A DNA stretch of 64,000 nucleotides, from positions 1 through 64,000 of the forward strand of contig NZ_JBPODZ010000007.1 of the NCBI RefSeq assembly GCF_052060015.1, given 5' to 3'. The notes under the pieces are model-generated. The model was given only the letters and a program-made list of their open reading frames with translations, was not told the DNA's origin and did no database searches. Numbering within the stretch: position 1 is the first letter of the stretch; each line of letters opens with the position of its first letter. This DNA comes from Arhodomonas sp052060015. Its GTDB lineage: Bacteria; Pseudomonadota; Gammaproteobacteria; Nitrococcales; Nitrococcaceae. Positions 7,369 through 15,519 of the stretch are shown here, piece after piece. The position numbers were made by a program, and so were the translations under genes.

Positions 7369-8274
7369 TTAGCGCGAGCGGCGACGGCGACGTCCTGCCA
7401 CGCCGATGCCGGCCAACCCCAGACCAAGCAGGGCCAGGGTCCCCGGCTCGGGAACAGCGGTGACGGTGAAGCCAAACCGCAGCTCGTTGGCCACGCCCTC
7501 CTGCGTTTGGAATCCCAGGCACCCGGGGTCCGCACCGGCGAGGCCGCAAGCATCCGGGCCCAGGGAGCTGACATTGCCGAGCGTCTCGAAGAGGTCGACG
7601 CGGTAGTTCGTCCCATCAAAGGTGAAGAACTGTGCGAAGCTCAGCGGTCCGGTGGGGACAAGGGGCGGTGTGTCACTGCCGGGTGTGATGCTGATGGCGA
7701 AGATGTCGTCGCAGCCGGAGTCGCTGGTGAACCCGCAGTCCGCCGGATCGCTCTGATTCAGGGTCTCGATGAAGTTGATGTTAAACCCAACCGACAGCGC
7801 CTCGTCGCTGCCGTTGGTGGCCGGGGTCAGTGTGAGGGTAGTGGCGAGGGTCGCCGTGTCGAGGATGTCGAAGTTGGCATCCAGACGGTTGTTAAAGTGA
7901 GTGAGAAGTGGGCCGAGACCGATGTCGCCGGTGCCTGTGTCAACGGAACCACTCTCGGTTGTGTTACCCACATCCCCGGCGCTAAAGGGGCCGGTCGGTC
8001 CGATGGTCAATGCGCTGCGGTTGGCGTTGTTGTTGTCCGTGGGGTTCTCGAAGTCACCACCGTCCGCACCCCACGAGATCAAGTCGCTTTGCTGCAGCTC
8101 CGTGCCGTTGCTGCCAGCATCGCCGGTTCCCGGGCCTGGCTCGAAGGTGGCGTTCGTAAACAGTGCGTTCGCATCATAGTTCCAGGTCGCCACGGGTGCT
8201 GCGTGGGCCGCGCCTGCGCCGAGCAGCGCCGCGGAGGCCAGGGCGACCGAACCCAATTGCCATTGCTTTATCAT
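7369..8274 (-). CDS. THxN-type PEP-CTERM protein
   Basis: A secreted protein of 301 aa. The signal peptide MIKQWQLGSVALASAALLGAG ends in AAHA. The body contains LLTHFNNRLD, the hallmark of the THxN PEP-CTERM family, and two close cysteine pairs (DCGFTSDSGCDD and DACGLAGADPGC). The C-terminus is VPEPGTLALLGLGLAGIGVA, then a basic RRRRRSR tail, a textbook PEP-CTERM sorting signal. XrtA is the likely processing enzyme. The start at 8274 follows AGGAGGT. The gene has its own sigma-54 promoter and terminator hairpin, so it is a single-gene unit. Function of the THxN body is unknown; an extracellular or matrix role is inferred from the locus. Confidence 0.92.
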   Translation of the reverse strand: MIKQWQLGSVALASAALLGAGAAHAAPVATWNYDANALFTNATFEPGPGTGDAGSNGTELQQSDLISWGADGGDFENPTDNNNANRSALTIGPTGPFSAGDVGNTTESGSVDTGTGDIGLGPLLTHFNNRLDANFDILDTATLATTLTLTPATNGSDEALSVGFNINFIETLNQSDPADCGFTSDSGCDDIFAISITPGSDTPPLVPTGPLSFAQFFTFDGTNYRVDLFETLGNVSSLGPDACGLAGADPGCLGFQTQEGVANELRFGFTVTAVPEPGTLALLGLGLAGIGVAGRRRRRSR

Positions 8275-8365
8275 CGCTAGGTACCTCCTGTAAGGGCGGG
8301 GGCCGCGTCGGGGTGACATTCGCCGAGATTCGGGGTAAGGAGCCCTTCCGCCTACGTGAGCATCT

Positions 8366-8381
8366 AGCAATGCCTGTGCCG
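8366..8381 (-). promoter_or_regulatory. Sigma-54 (-24/-12) promoter of the THxN PEP-CTERM gene
   Basis: Minus-strand sequence CGGCACA-GGCA-TTGCT against TGGCACG-N4-TTGCW. GG and GC are 10 bases apart, and the -12 element is perfect. The start would be near 8355, giving a leader of about 80 bases before the ATG. This is the second PEP-CTERM gene of the window with such a promoter. Confidence 0.7.
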
Positions 8382-8440
8382 GCTCATGGAATTAATGTTA
8401 TTTCAGTAAGTTAGATAGGCCGCGTGCTCGGTGCGCGGGT

Positions 8441-8466
8441 GGGTTGTAAACTCGCCTGACAAGCCC
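8441..8466. promoter_or_regulatory. Imperfect dyad at enhancer distance from the THxN promoter
   Basis: GGGTTGT and ACAAGCCC flank an 11-base spacer (one extra base in the second arm). The centre is about 98 bases upstream of the predicted sigma-54 start, where bacterial enhancer-binding proteins usually bind. It is offered as a candidate PrsR site. I did not find the same sequence upstream of the other PEP-CTERM promoter. Confidence 0.3.
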
Positions 8467-8479
8467 TGCGCCCGCCGCC

Positions 8480-9565
8480 TCACGGCCGAGTGAACCACGG
8501 AGCTACAGGGTCCCATGAACCATTGCCTTCCAGCAGCAGCGGTCCTTCCGGGGTGATGGCGATATCCCAGCCGATGGCCGACAGGGGCTGGAACCGCTCC
8601 GCCGCCCGTAAAGCCAGCGCGACAGCCGCCTTCCATGCCGGGACCTCGAAGCCGATCATCGTTACGCCCGAGTCGGGGTGGTACTCGAGCACAGAGGGCA
8701 GGGCGCCGGGACGTGGTGGCCCCACCACCCGATACAGGCGGCCATTCTCGTAGTCCGGATAGGCGAGCAGGTTGCCCGATTGGCCGGCGCGGAAGTTGTC
8801 CAGCACATTGCCGGCCGCCACCACTTTGAGGAATGCGAAGAGCACGCGGGCTGGCTGTCCGCTCACGGCAAGCGTGCAGATGCGCACGGTCTGTATGGCA
8901 CGGCTTGCGGCCAGTGTGACCAGCGATGGGTGAGGGGTGAGCCGCGCCTGAAGGAGCAGCGCGTGGTCATTGGGTTGGTAGCGCGCATGCATCGTCGGCG
9001 CCGTGAGCGACTTGCGCATCTCCGAGGCCGCCGACGTCGCCGGCCAGCGCCCACCGACACTATCGACCAGTTCCCGGCCCTCCCGCCGAAACACGCGCAC
9101 CCCGTAGCCCTTGAGACCGTATGAGGGCTTGACGACGAACTCCCCGGGCAGCGCATCGATCAAGGTCTCTAGGCGCTCAGGCGGTTCGTTGGGGTCGACG
9201 CCCGCCGGTGGTTCGATCCAGCGAATGCCCATGGCGTCGGCCACAGCGAATAGTTGGGCCACCGGGAGATTCGCTGCCCGGCAGGCGTGGTGGAAGGCGA
9301 GCTTGTCATCCACGCTCCGACTGCGATCGCCGTTCCAGTCGACAAGGCGTGGCCAGGTGTGCTCCTTGCTCCGATAGGCGCGAAGATCGGCCGCGCTCAG
9401 CCATGGGTCCAGCAGGGCGAGGGAGCGGACCTCGGTCGGCGAGAAATGCCCATAGGTGCACAGCCGGCCGAGGCGCAAGAGGGTGCGCGCCGGGTTCGCG
9501 CGGCGCGAGAGCGCGATGGCCGTGGCGTCGCGCAACAAGGAGTAGGATTCACGCAAACTGGACAT
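8480..9565 (-). CDS. Sugar-transfer-associated ATP-grasp protein (copy 1)
   Basis: A 361-aa ATP-grasp enzyme resembling the family named for its association with sugar transfer (ATPgrasp_ST). Motifs: YGHFSPTEV near the N-terminus, VVKPSYGLKGYGVRVF (ATP-binding), FRAGQSGNLLAYPD, and C-terminal WDIAITPEGPLLLEGN with acidic/Asn ligands for ATP-Mg. ATP-grasp enzymes join a carboxylate to an amine or thiol through an acyl-phosphate; the substrate here is unknown. The ATG at 9565 follows GGGAGAA. It lies 89 bases downstream of the second acyltransferase and is probably co-transcribed with it. Two paralogues lie at 40571-41707 and 41688-42821. Confidence 0.82.
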   Translation of the reverse strand: MSSLRESYSLLRDATAIALSRRANPARTLLRLGRLCTYGHFSPTEVRSLALLDPWLSAADLRAYRSKEHTWPRLVDWNGDRSRSVDDKLAFHHACRAANLPVAQLFAVADAMGIRWIEPPAGVDPNEPPERLETLIDALPGEFVVKPSYGLKGYGVRVFRREGRELVDSVGGRWPATSAASEMRKSLTAPTMHARYQPNDHALLLQARLTPHPSLVTLAASRAIQTVRICTLAVSGQPARVLFAFLKVVAAGNVLDNFRAGQSGNLLAYPDYENGRLYRVVGPPRPGALPSVLEYHPDSGVTMIGFEVPAWKAAVALALRAAERFQPLSAIGWDIAITPEGPLLLEGNGSWDPVAPWFTRP

Positions 9566-9654
9566 GGCCGTTCTCCCTGCGCGCAGCGCTCCACCGGGTC
9601 ACAGCGCGAGTTTAGTTGTTCGCCCGGGAAATGCGAGACGTTGCCAGTTCCCGG

Positions 9655-10362
9655 TCACCCCGCCATGGTGGCCTCGGCGGGAACACGGGTCACGGGTTGT
9701 CCGTGGTGCGAGCGGGGGGCCCGCGTCAGCGCCTGATTGTACGCGTAAGAGGCGTAGGCACCCTGGGTGTCGATGAGCTCCCGCGCCCATGGGAGCTCCT
9801 CCATGGCCGTCGCGACATGGGTGCTGAACGCACAGCGTTTACCCCGGTGGACGATCACCGGTCCGCAACGGGTCATGGGCAGGCCGAGGCCCCGCAGGAC
9901 CCGCGCCAGTGCCGGGGCAATGAGGAACAGCACGTTGGGGATCTGTCGCTGTTGGCTGTAGTCCATCAAGGCGGCGATGACCGCCCGCAGAAGGCCACGC
10001 TGGTTGTGCCGATCATGGGCCAAGGGTACTGCGGCCAGGCGGGACACCTCCGCCACGGGCAGGCGGAACAGCTTTTGCTCCATGAGGGGGTCGAGGGCGT
10101 TGAGACGCTGAACCGGGAGCAGGGTCTGGGTGCTTGTGATCAGCCGGGCCGTGCCGCACCAGCGGTCGGATGTGCGGTCACGCACGAGAAAATGAGTCGC
10201 GAAACGGTCTGTCGAATCGCGTTCCTGTGGAACGCCGTCGACCATGAGTCCGGCCTCGTAGCCTTTCCGTTCGCAGTAGACCGAATGACGAAGTTGAAAG
10301 TGAAGGGCTCGGGCCTGGTGGGTGTCTGCAAGCAGCGTATGAAATCGGTGTTCAGGGTTCAC
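9655..10362 (-). CDS. PEP-CTERM/exosortase-associated acyltransferase, second copy
   Basis: A second LuxI-fold acyltransferase, 235 aa from the GTG at 10362. It shares the family pattern: ARALHFQLRHSVYCERKGYE (about 17-36), FLVRDRTSDRWCGTARLI, a basic/polar EVSRLAAVPLAHDR, and FLIAPALARVLRGLGL. The GTG follows GGGGGA at good spacing and lines up with the family start; an ATG at 10440 would add 26 residues with a weaker ribosome site. The ATP-grasp gene lies just downstream in the same direction. The inferred reaction is acyl transfer to an unidentified acceptor. It differs strongly from the copy at 6516. Confidence 0.75.
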   Translation of the reverse strand: MNPEHRFHTLLADTHQARALHFQLRHSVYCERKGYEAGLMVDGVPQERDSTDRFATHFLVRDRTSDRWCGTARLITSTQTLLPVQRLNALDPLMEQKLFRLPVAEVSRLAAVPLAHDRHNQRGLLRAVIAALMDYSQQRQIPNVLFLIAPALARVLRGLGLPMTRCGPVIVHRGKRCAFSTHVATAMEELPWARELIDTQGAYASYAYNQALTRAPRSHHGQPVTRVPAEATMAG

Positions 10363-10682
10363 GAATAATCCCCCGGGCAGCGTAGGTCGCGTTTTGGTGC
10401 CGCTCCCTGACTCCAGGATTGGGACTCCTGGCCACGCCATCCCTAGCTTTCAGCGCGCTCCATGTTCGGTGGGCATGATGGAGGTTGTCATCGCCGGCCG
10501 TCGCTTTTCTCTGAGATCAGCGTAATAGCGGGGCTCAGGGTCTGTCGCACGATGGCGACGGAGCGATGGCAAATCTGGGAATGGAATTTACTTCATTGGG
10601 TGAGTGCTTTTTACTCAAACAACGAAATAATTCCGCAGAAAACGTGGTCACGATCCGCCCATCGCCTGACGAACGGGAATCC

Positions 10683-10710
10683 TTGTAAAGAAGCTCGACT
10701 TAGCTATGAT
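10683..10710 (+). promoter_or_regulatory. Candidate sigma-70 promoter of the EPS operon
   Basis: TTGTAA at 10683-10688 and TATGAT at 10705-10710, with a 16-base spacer. The predicted start near 10717 leaves a leader of about 110 bases. The region is AT-rich, as expected of a promoter. Pattern-based only. Confidence 0.4.
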
Positions 10711-10750
10711 TCTGTGGAATCTGGAAATTGTGACTGGATCCACAGCATAG
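10704..10750 (+). repeat. Inverted repeat over the EPS operon promoter and leader
   Basis: CTATG (10704-10708) and CTGTGG (10712-10717) pair with CCACAG (10740-10745) and CATAG (10746-10750), forming an 11-bp stem with a 3-base bulge and a 22-base loop. It covers the -10 element and start of the leader, so it could be an operator or a 5' RNA stem. Confidence 0.35.
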
Positions 10751-10826
10751 GTCCGTATAGTTCGTTCTAGCTCGTAACACACCTCGCTGGAACGAGCCCC
10801 CCGGTTGACGCAGCGACAGGTGAATC

Positions 10827-12212
10827 GTGGCTATGCAGCATGCGGGATTTCCCCATTACCACGGTGGGTTGTTGCCAGGGCTGGTGTTCCTGGACGCCGG
10901 CGTGTTGGCTGGTGCGGTCCACCTCGGCACGGCCTTGCGGTTTGGGGGGGTTGGTAACGAGTCGGTCTGGCTGCCGGCGTCCGTCTTTCTGACAGCGGGG
11001 CTCGTGGCCTTGGTGTCAACGGGCCTTTACAATCCGCGTCTACGTGACGGTGTCGGCGGCATCCTTCTCCGCATTGGTGTCGCCCTTGCCATGACCGCAG
11101 CCGTTTCCGGTGTCATCTTCTATCTGGTGCCGAACTGGGCGCTTGGTCGTGGCGCGTTCGCGCTTGCCCTGGTCTGCGCCTTCTTGGGCCTGGTGGCCAC
11201 CCGCGTTCTCTATCTCGCTCTGCGCAATGGCAATAGCCGGCGGCGTGTCCTCGTCCTGGGGGCAGGCAAGCGGGCCGCGCACGTGCTGCGTTTCCGGCGC
11301 AGGACGGATTTCCTCGGGATCGACCTCGTGGGATTTATCCCTTTGGCCGGCGATTCTCCAGTGGTACCGGCGGATCGTTGCCTCCCGCTCCGAGGCGCCT
11401 TGCTCGATATGGTTCGGGATCTCCACGTCGATCAGCTCGTGGTTGCCGGTGACGAGCGTCGCGGCGCCCTCCCCATGGCGGAGCTGCTCGCCTGCCGCAC
11501 CCACGGTACGGACGTGGTCGATCTCACCAGCTTCATCGAGCGCGAGATCGGCCTCCTCAAGCTCGATGCGCTCCATCCGGGATGGCTGGTCTTTACGCCA
11601 GGTTTCAACCGCCGGGTTTTTCGACGCTGGGTGAAACGGCTCTTTGACATCGTGGCCGCCGGCACAGGGCTGTTGCTTGCCGCACCGATCATGGGCCTCG
11701 TCGCGACCGCCATTTGGATCGAGAGTCGTGGCCGTGCTCCCATCCTTTACAGCCAGCTACGGGTCGGTGAAGCGGGGATCCCATTTGTCCTGCACAAGTT
11801 TCGCAGCATGCGCCCCGACGCGGAGGCCGATGGCCGGGCGCGCTGGGCAAGTGCCGAGGACCAGCGCATCACCCGTCTAGGGCGGCTGCTGCGTCGCTGC
11901 CGGCTCGACGAACTGCCCCAGCTGTACGACGTCCTCATCGGTCGGATGAGCTTTGTCGGGCCGCGCCCGGAGCGCCCCGAGTTCGTCACCCTGTTGGCTG
12001 AGCAGATTCCCTACTATCCCGAGCGCCACAAGGTGAAACCCGGCATCACCGGTTGGGCGCAGATCCGCTATCCCTACGGTTCCTCCGAGCGGGATGCCTT
12101 CGAGAAGCTCCAGTACGACCTCTACTACGCGAAGAACCATAGCCTGCTGCTCGACCTGCGAATCCTGGCGCAGACGGTGGAAGTAGTGCTTTGGGGGCGC
12201 GGGGCGCGATAA
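10827..12212 (+). CDS. XrtA-type undecaprenyl-phosphate sugar phosphotransferase (priming glycosyltransferase)
   Basis: Starts exopolysaccharide synthesis by moving a sugar-1-phosphate to undecaprenyl phosphate at the inner membrane. The 461-aa protein has about four N-terminal membrane helices (residues 15-130), a nucleotide-binding-like central domain (RVLVLGAGKRAAHVLR), one more membrane segment (LFDIVAAGTGLLLAAPIMGL) and the C-terminal bacterial sugar transferase domain with KFRSMRPDAE, LRRCRLDELPQ and FVGPRPERPEF. This matches the TIGR03013 XrtA glycosyltransferase type. The GTG at 10827 has AGGTGA upstream; ATG 10833 is an alternative. It is the first of 24 co-directional genes. Confidence 0.93.
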   Translation: MAMQHAGFPHYHGGLLPGLVFLDAGVLAGAVHLGTALRFGGVGNESVWLPASVFLTAGLVALVSTGLYNPRLRDGVGGILLRIGVALAMTAAVSGVIFYLVPNWALGRGAFALALVCAFLGLVATRVLYLALRNGNSRRRVLVLGAGKRAAHVLRFRRRTDFLGIDLVGFIPLAGDSPVVPADRCLPLRGALLDMVRDLHVDQLVVAGDERRGALPMAELLACRTHGTDVVDLTSFIEREIGLLKLDALHPGWLVFTPGFNRRVFRRWVKRLFDIVAAGTGLLLAAPIMGLVATAIWIESRGRAPILYSQLRVGEAGIPFVLHKFRSMRPDAEADGRARWASAEDQRITRLGRLLRRCRLDELPQLYDVLIGRMSFVGPRPERPEFVTLLAEQIPYYPERHKVKPGITGWAQIRYPYGSSERDAFEKLQYDLYYAKNHSLLLDLRILAQTVEVVLWGRGAR

Positions 12213-12226
12213 GGACGGGACGCGAG

Positions 12227-13414
12227 ATGTTTGAGCGGTACTATGGCCTCGCCGAGGATCCCTTCCGGCTTACGCCGGATCCCTCCTTTTGCTATGCGCA
12301 TCGGAGCTTCCGTAAGGCGCGCTCGTATCTCGAGTACGGGATCCAGCGGGCGGAGGGATTTGTCATGGTCACCGGCGAGCCCGGCTCGGGCAAGACCACC
12401 CTCCTGGAATCCCTCCTCGCCGAGGCGGACCTCGAAGATGTCCATGTCGTGCGACTGCTCAGTAGTCGCGTCGAGGGTGACGAACTCGTCCGCCTGCTCG
12501 CTTACGAGCTCGGCGTCGCCGCGGACGGGCGGGGAAAGGCGAGCTTACTGCGTGCGTCGCTGCACAAACTCGATGCCGAGCATCAGCGCGGGCGGCGTAC
12601 TGTCCTTCTGGTGGACGAGGCCCAAGGCCTATCGGAGTCCGCTCTCGAGGAGCTGCGTTTCCTCACGAATATGCAGAAGAACAACCGGCCGCTGGTTCAG
12701 GTGTTTCTCCTCGGCCAGCCCGGGTTGCGCGAAATGCTGCAGCGTCCCTCCCTTGAGCAGTTGCAGCAACGCCTGATCGCGGCCTGCCATCTGGCACCGC
12801 TGTCGGTGGAGGAGACCCGGGCCTACGTGGAGCACCGGCTTGCCCTGGTGGGCTGGCATCCGGGGCAGCCAACCATCGATGAACGCCTGTACACAGCGGT
12901 CAATGTCGCCGCCGGCGGGATCCCCCGGCGTATCAATCAGGTCATGTCGCGCCTGCTCATGCATGGCTTCGTCGAGGGGACGCGGCATCTCGCCCCGGAG
13001 GACATGCGCGCGGTGCTCTGCGAGCTCGCCGAAGACCGGCTCCTGCCCACAGGCTGCGATGTGGACTGGGTGATGGGACAGATGGCGGTCCGGGCAGGCC
13101 CCACGCCGCGTCCTACCATGGCCACTGCGCCGCCGCCGGTGTACGTCGATCACCGGCCGACCCCGCGCGCGCCGGATGGGTCCCGGCTCGCCGGGCGTGT
13201 GGTGCCGCTGTCGGGGCGCCGGCGCCACCGAGTGCTTGGCTGGGCGACCGCGGCGGCACTCGGCGTAGCGGTCATCGGCGGGGGGGCTTGGTGGGCAGTC
13301 AACGCGCGCGTTGGGCTGCCGGATGCCATCGGGACAGAGGTCGCGCGTTGGCTCAGCTGGCCCATGAGCGGGCAAGCACCCGCGGGGCGGCACGTATCCG
13401 GGGGCGGCTCATGA
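12227..13414 (+). CDS. XrtA/PEP-CTERM system ATPase (ExeA-like)
   Basis: A 395-aa AAA ATPase of the TIGR03015 type, similar to ExeA/GspA secretion ATPases. It opens with MFERYYGLAEDPFRLTPDP, then Walker A GEPGSGKTT (50-58), Walker B VLLVDEAQ (126-133), and a C-terminal membrane segment around 325-345 preceded by a proline-rich stretch. It is thought to assist assembly or regulation of the export machine; its exact role is not established. The ATG at 12227 follows a GGACGG site 14 bases after the previous gene. The last bases (ATGA) overlap the start of prsK. Confidence 0.92.
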   Translation: MFERYYGLAEDPFRLTPDPSFCYAHRSFRKARSYLEYGIQRAEGFVMVTGEPGSGKTTLLESLLAEADLEDVHVVRLLSSRVEGDELVRLLAYELGVAADGRGKASLLRASLHKLDAEHQRGRRTVLLVDEAQGLSESALEELRFLTNMQKNNRPLVQVFLLGQPGLREMLQRPSLEQLQQRLIAACHLAPLSVEETRAYVEHRLALVGWHPGQPTIDERLYTAVNVAAGGIPRRINQVMSRLLMHGFVEGTRHLAPEDMRAVLCELAEDRLLPTGCDVDWVMGQMAVRAGPTPRPTMATAPPPVYVDHRPTPRAPDGSRLAGRVVPLSGRRRHRVLGWATAAALGVAVIGGGAWWAVNARVGLPDAIGTEVARWLSWPMSGQAPAGRHVSGGGS

Positions 13415-15519
13415 CCGCCCCGGTCGCCGCGGTGAGCTATGGCCTTGCCGCTGTCGCCTTCGGCGGTTTGGCGCTGGTGCTCGTGATGGGGCAGCGGCAG
13501 CTCGGACGCGGGGCCTTGCTGGTTCTGGTTGCGGCGTGCACCGCGCTGTGGGCCGGGTGCATGGCGATCACCGGTGGCCGCGCGGGTACGCCGTTCACGC
13601 ACTGGGCGATCTTCGCTGCCGAATGGGTGCGGTTGCTCGCCTGGCTTGTCTTCCTTGCTGCGGTGCTCTGTGTCGGCGACTTCGCCTCTCGGATCGTGCC
13701 TCGAAACGCGGCGGTGTGGACCGCCACGGTGGCGGCGGTATCCGGTGCGGTGGGCACCGGCCTGCTTGGCATGGGCATGGCACCGACCCTCGGCTACGCT
13801 GCGCTGTTGGTGGCGACATTGATCCCCTTGGTCCTCACCGAGCAGCTCTACCGGCGGACACTCGGCGACCACCGCTGGGCGCTCAAGCACCTCTGTTTGG
13901 GCGTCGGAATCGTGTTCGTGCTCGACGCCTACATCTATGCCGAGGCGCTGCTGCTTGGTGGTCTGAGCGGCCCGCTCTGGGAGGTGCGGGGTGTGGTCAA
14001 CGCACTGGCCGTGCCCTTGGTGGCGGTCTCCACGGCCCGCAACCCGCGCTGGACCGTGGATCTCGGGCTCTCGCGGCGCCTTGTGACGGATTCGCTCACG
14101 GTCGCCGCCGCCGGCATGTTCCTGCTGCTCATGGCGGGGGTCGCCTACTACCTGCGCTACGTCGGCGGTACTTGGAGCTCGCTGCTACAGCTCACGTTCC
14201 TGTTCGCCGCCGCCATCGCCGTCACTGTCGCCTTTTTCTCCGGCAGCGTGCGGGCCGGCATGCGGGTGCTCGTGGCGAAGCACTTCTTCGCCTACCGCTA
14301 CGACTATCGAGACGAGTGGCTGCGCCTGGTGGCGACCCTAGCCCGCGTGGACGGGGAGCTCGCTGTGCGCGCTCGTGCGATACGCGCGTTGGCCGACGTG
14401 GTGGAGAGCCCTGCCGGGGCGCTGTTCACCGCCACCGAGGCGGGCAATTTCACCCTGGGCGCGACCTGGAACCGGACGCTGACGAGCACCCATACCGAGC
14501 GGGAGGATGCGCCGCTGCCGCGGTTTCTCTTCGAGCGCGACTGGATCATCGATATCACCGAATGCCGCGACCATCCGGAACGCTACGAGGGGTTGATCCT
14601 GCCGCAGTGGCTGACGGCATTCCCCGACGCCTGGCTGGTCGTGCCGCTGCGGCGTGCCGAACAGCTTCAGGGTTTCGTGGTGTTGGCGCGGCCGCGTGTG
14701 CCCCAGCGTCTGGGCTGGGAGGAGCGTGATCTGCTCAAGACCGCCGGCCGCCAAGTGGCCCTGTACGTGGCGCTGCTCGACGCGAACGATGTGTTGATTG
14801 CCAACCGGCAGTTCGACGCGTTCAACCGGCTGTCTGCCTATTTGGTGCATGACCTCAAGAACGTCTCCGGTCAGCTGGCGTTGATTACCCACAACGCCAT
14901 GCGACTCCAGACCAATCCCGAGTTCGTGGCAGATGCATTCCGCACGGTTGGTTCGGCGGCTGCCCGTGTTGACCGGGTGCTGCAACAGCTTCGGCGGGTT
15001 CAGGTGGCGGACGAGGACAGCGGCGAATGCGACCTGGTCGGGGTACTGCGCGAGGTGAGCGCGGAGGCCGGCGCCCGGGAGCCGGCGCCGCGCCTGACAG
15101 TGGACTGGACGGGCGATGGGGTCCTGGTAACGGCCCCATGCGAGCGCCTGCGCGCGGTGCTCGCCCACCTCGTGCGCAACGCCCAGGAGGCGGCGGGCAC
15201 GGATGGCTGTGTGGAGCTGGCGCTCAGCGCCGTCGATGGCGGGGCGAGGGTTACGGTACGCGACGACGGCCCCGGCATGGACGACACATTCCTGCGCGAA
15301 CAGCTCTTTCGCCCGTTCGCCACCACCAAGGGCAACGCAGGCATGGGGGTGGGCGTCTACGAGGCGCGCCAGCTCATCGAACGCATCGGCGGGACCCTGG
15401 ACGTGCAGTCCCGTCTAGGCGAGGGCACGTGCTTTACCGCGTGGATCCCGGCCCCTGCGGGGGCGACGGTGGCGGACCGACAGGCTTGGGCACTGGAGGC
15501 AGGGGCAGGGCATGGCTAG
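13411..15519 (+). CDS. prsK: XrtA/PEP-CTERM system sensor histidine kinase PrsK
   Basis: The membrane sensor of the PEP-CTERM two-component system. The 702-aa protein has about ten N-terminal membrane helices (to about residue 300), a GAF-like domain, a dimerisation/phosphoacceptor site with His480 in SAYLVHDLKN, and a C-terminal ATPase domain (VRNAQEA, VRDDGPGM, MGVGVYEARQLIERIGG). It should phosphorylate PrsR, encoded by the next gene with an 8-base overlap. The signal is unknown; the many helices suggest sensing within the membrane. The ATG at 13411 couples to the preceding ATPase gene. Longer in-frame starts overlap that gene and lack the membrane-helix start. Confidence 0.94.
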   Translation: MTAPVAAVSYGLAAVAFGGLALVLVMGQRQLGRGALLVLVAACTALWAGCMAITGGRAGTPFTHWAIFAAEWVRLLAWLVFLAAVLCVGDFASRIVPRNAAVWTATVAAVSGAVGTGLLGMGMAPTLGYAALLVATLIPLVLTEQLYRRTLGDHRWALKHLCLGVGIVFVLDAYIYAEALLLGGLSGPLWEVRGVVNALAVPLVAVSTARNPRWTVDLGLSRRLVTDSLTVAAAGMFLLLMAGVAYYLRYVGGTWSSLLQLTFLFAAAIAVTVAFFSGSVRAGMRVLVAKHFFAYRYDYRDEWLRLVATLARVDGELAVRARAIRALADVVESPAGALFTATEAGNFTLGATWNRTLTSTHTEREDAPLPRFLFERDWIIDITECRDHPERYEGLILPQWLTAFPDAWLVVPLRRAEQLQGFVVLARPRVPQRLGWEERDLLKTAGRQVALYVALLDANDVLIANRQFDAFNRLSAYLVHDLKNVSGQLALITHNAMRLQTNPEFVADAFRTVGSAAARVDRVLQQLRRVQVADEDSGECDLVGVLREVSAEAGAREPAPRLTVDWTGDGVLVTAPCERLRAVLAHLVRNAQEAAGTDGCVELALSAVDGGARVTVRDDGPGMDDTFLREQLFRPFATTKGNAGMGVGVYEARQLIERIGGTLDVQSRLGEGTCFTAWIPAPAGATVADRQAWALEAGAGHG

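Larger units (their letters stand above)
10363..10826. other. Intergenic regulatory region before the EPS operon
   Basis: About 460 bases between the minus-strand acyltransferase and the start of the 31-kb plus-strand operon. The middle part (about 10570-10770) is visibly more AT-rich than the surrounding genes. It holds a candidate sigma-70 promoter and an inverted repeat in the leader. No clear -24/-12 site was found. A possible short reading frame at 10462-10770 has no recognisable content and is not called. Confidence 0.55.

Noticed and set aside
9624..9654. Inverted repeat CCGGGAA / TTCCCGG between acyltransferase and ATP-grasp genes
   Set aside because: Long loop and no T run on either strand; not supported as a terminator between genes that look co-transcribed.
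10462..10770. Possible 102-residue protein in the EPS leader region
   Set aside because: No domain, no convincing ribosome site, and it covers the likely promoter and inverted repeat.
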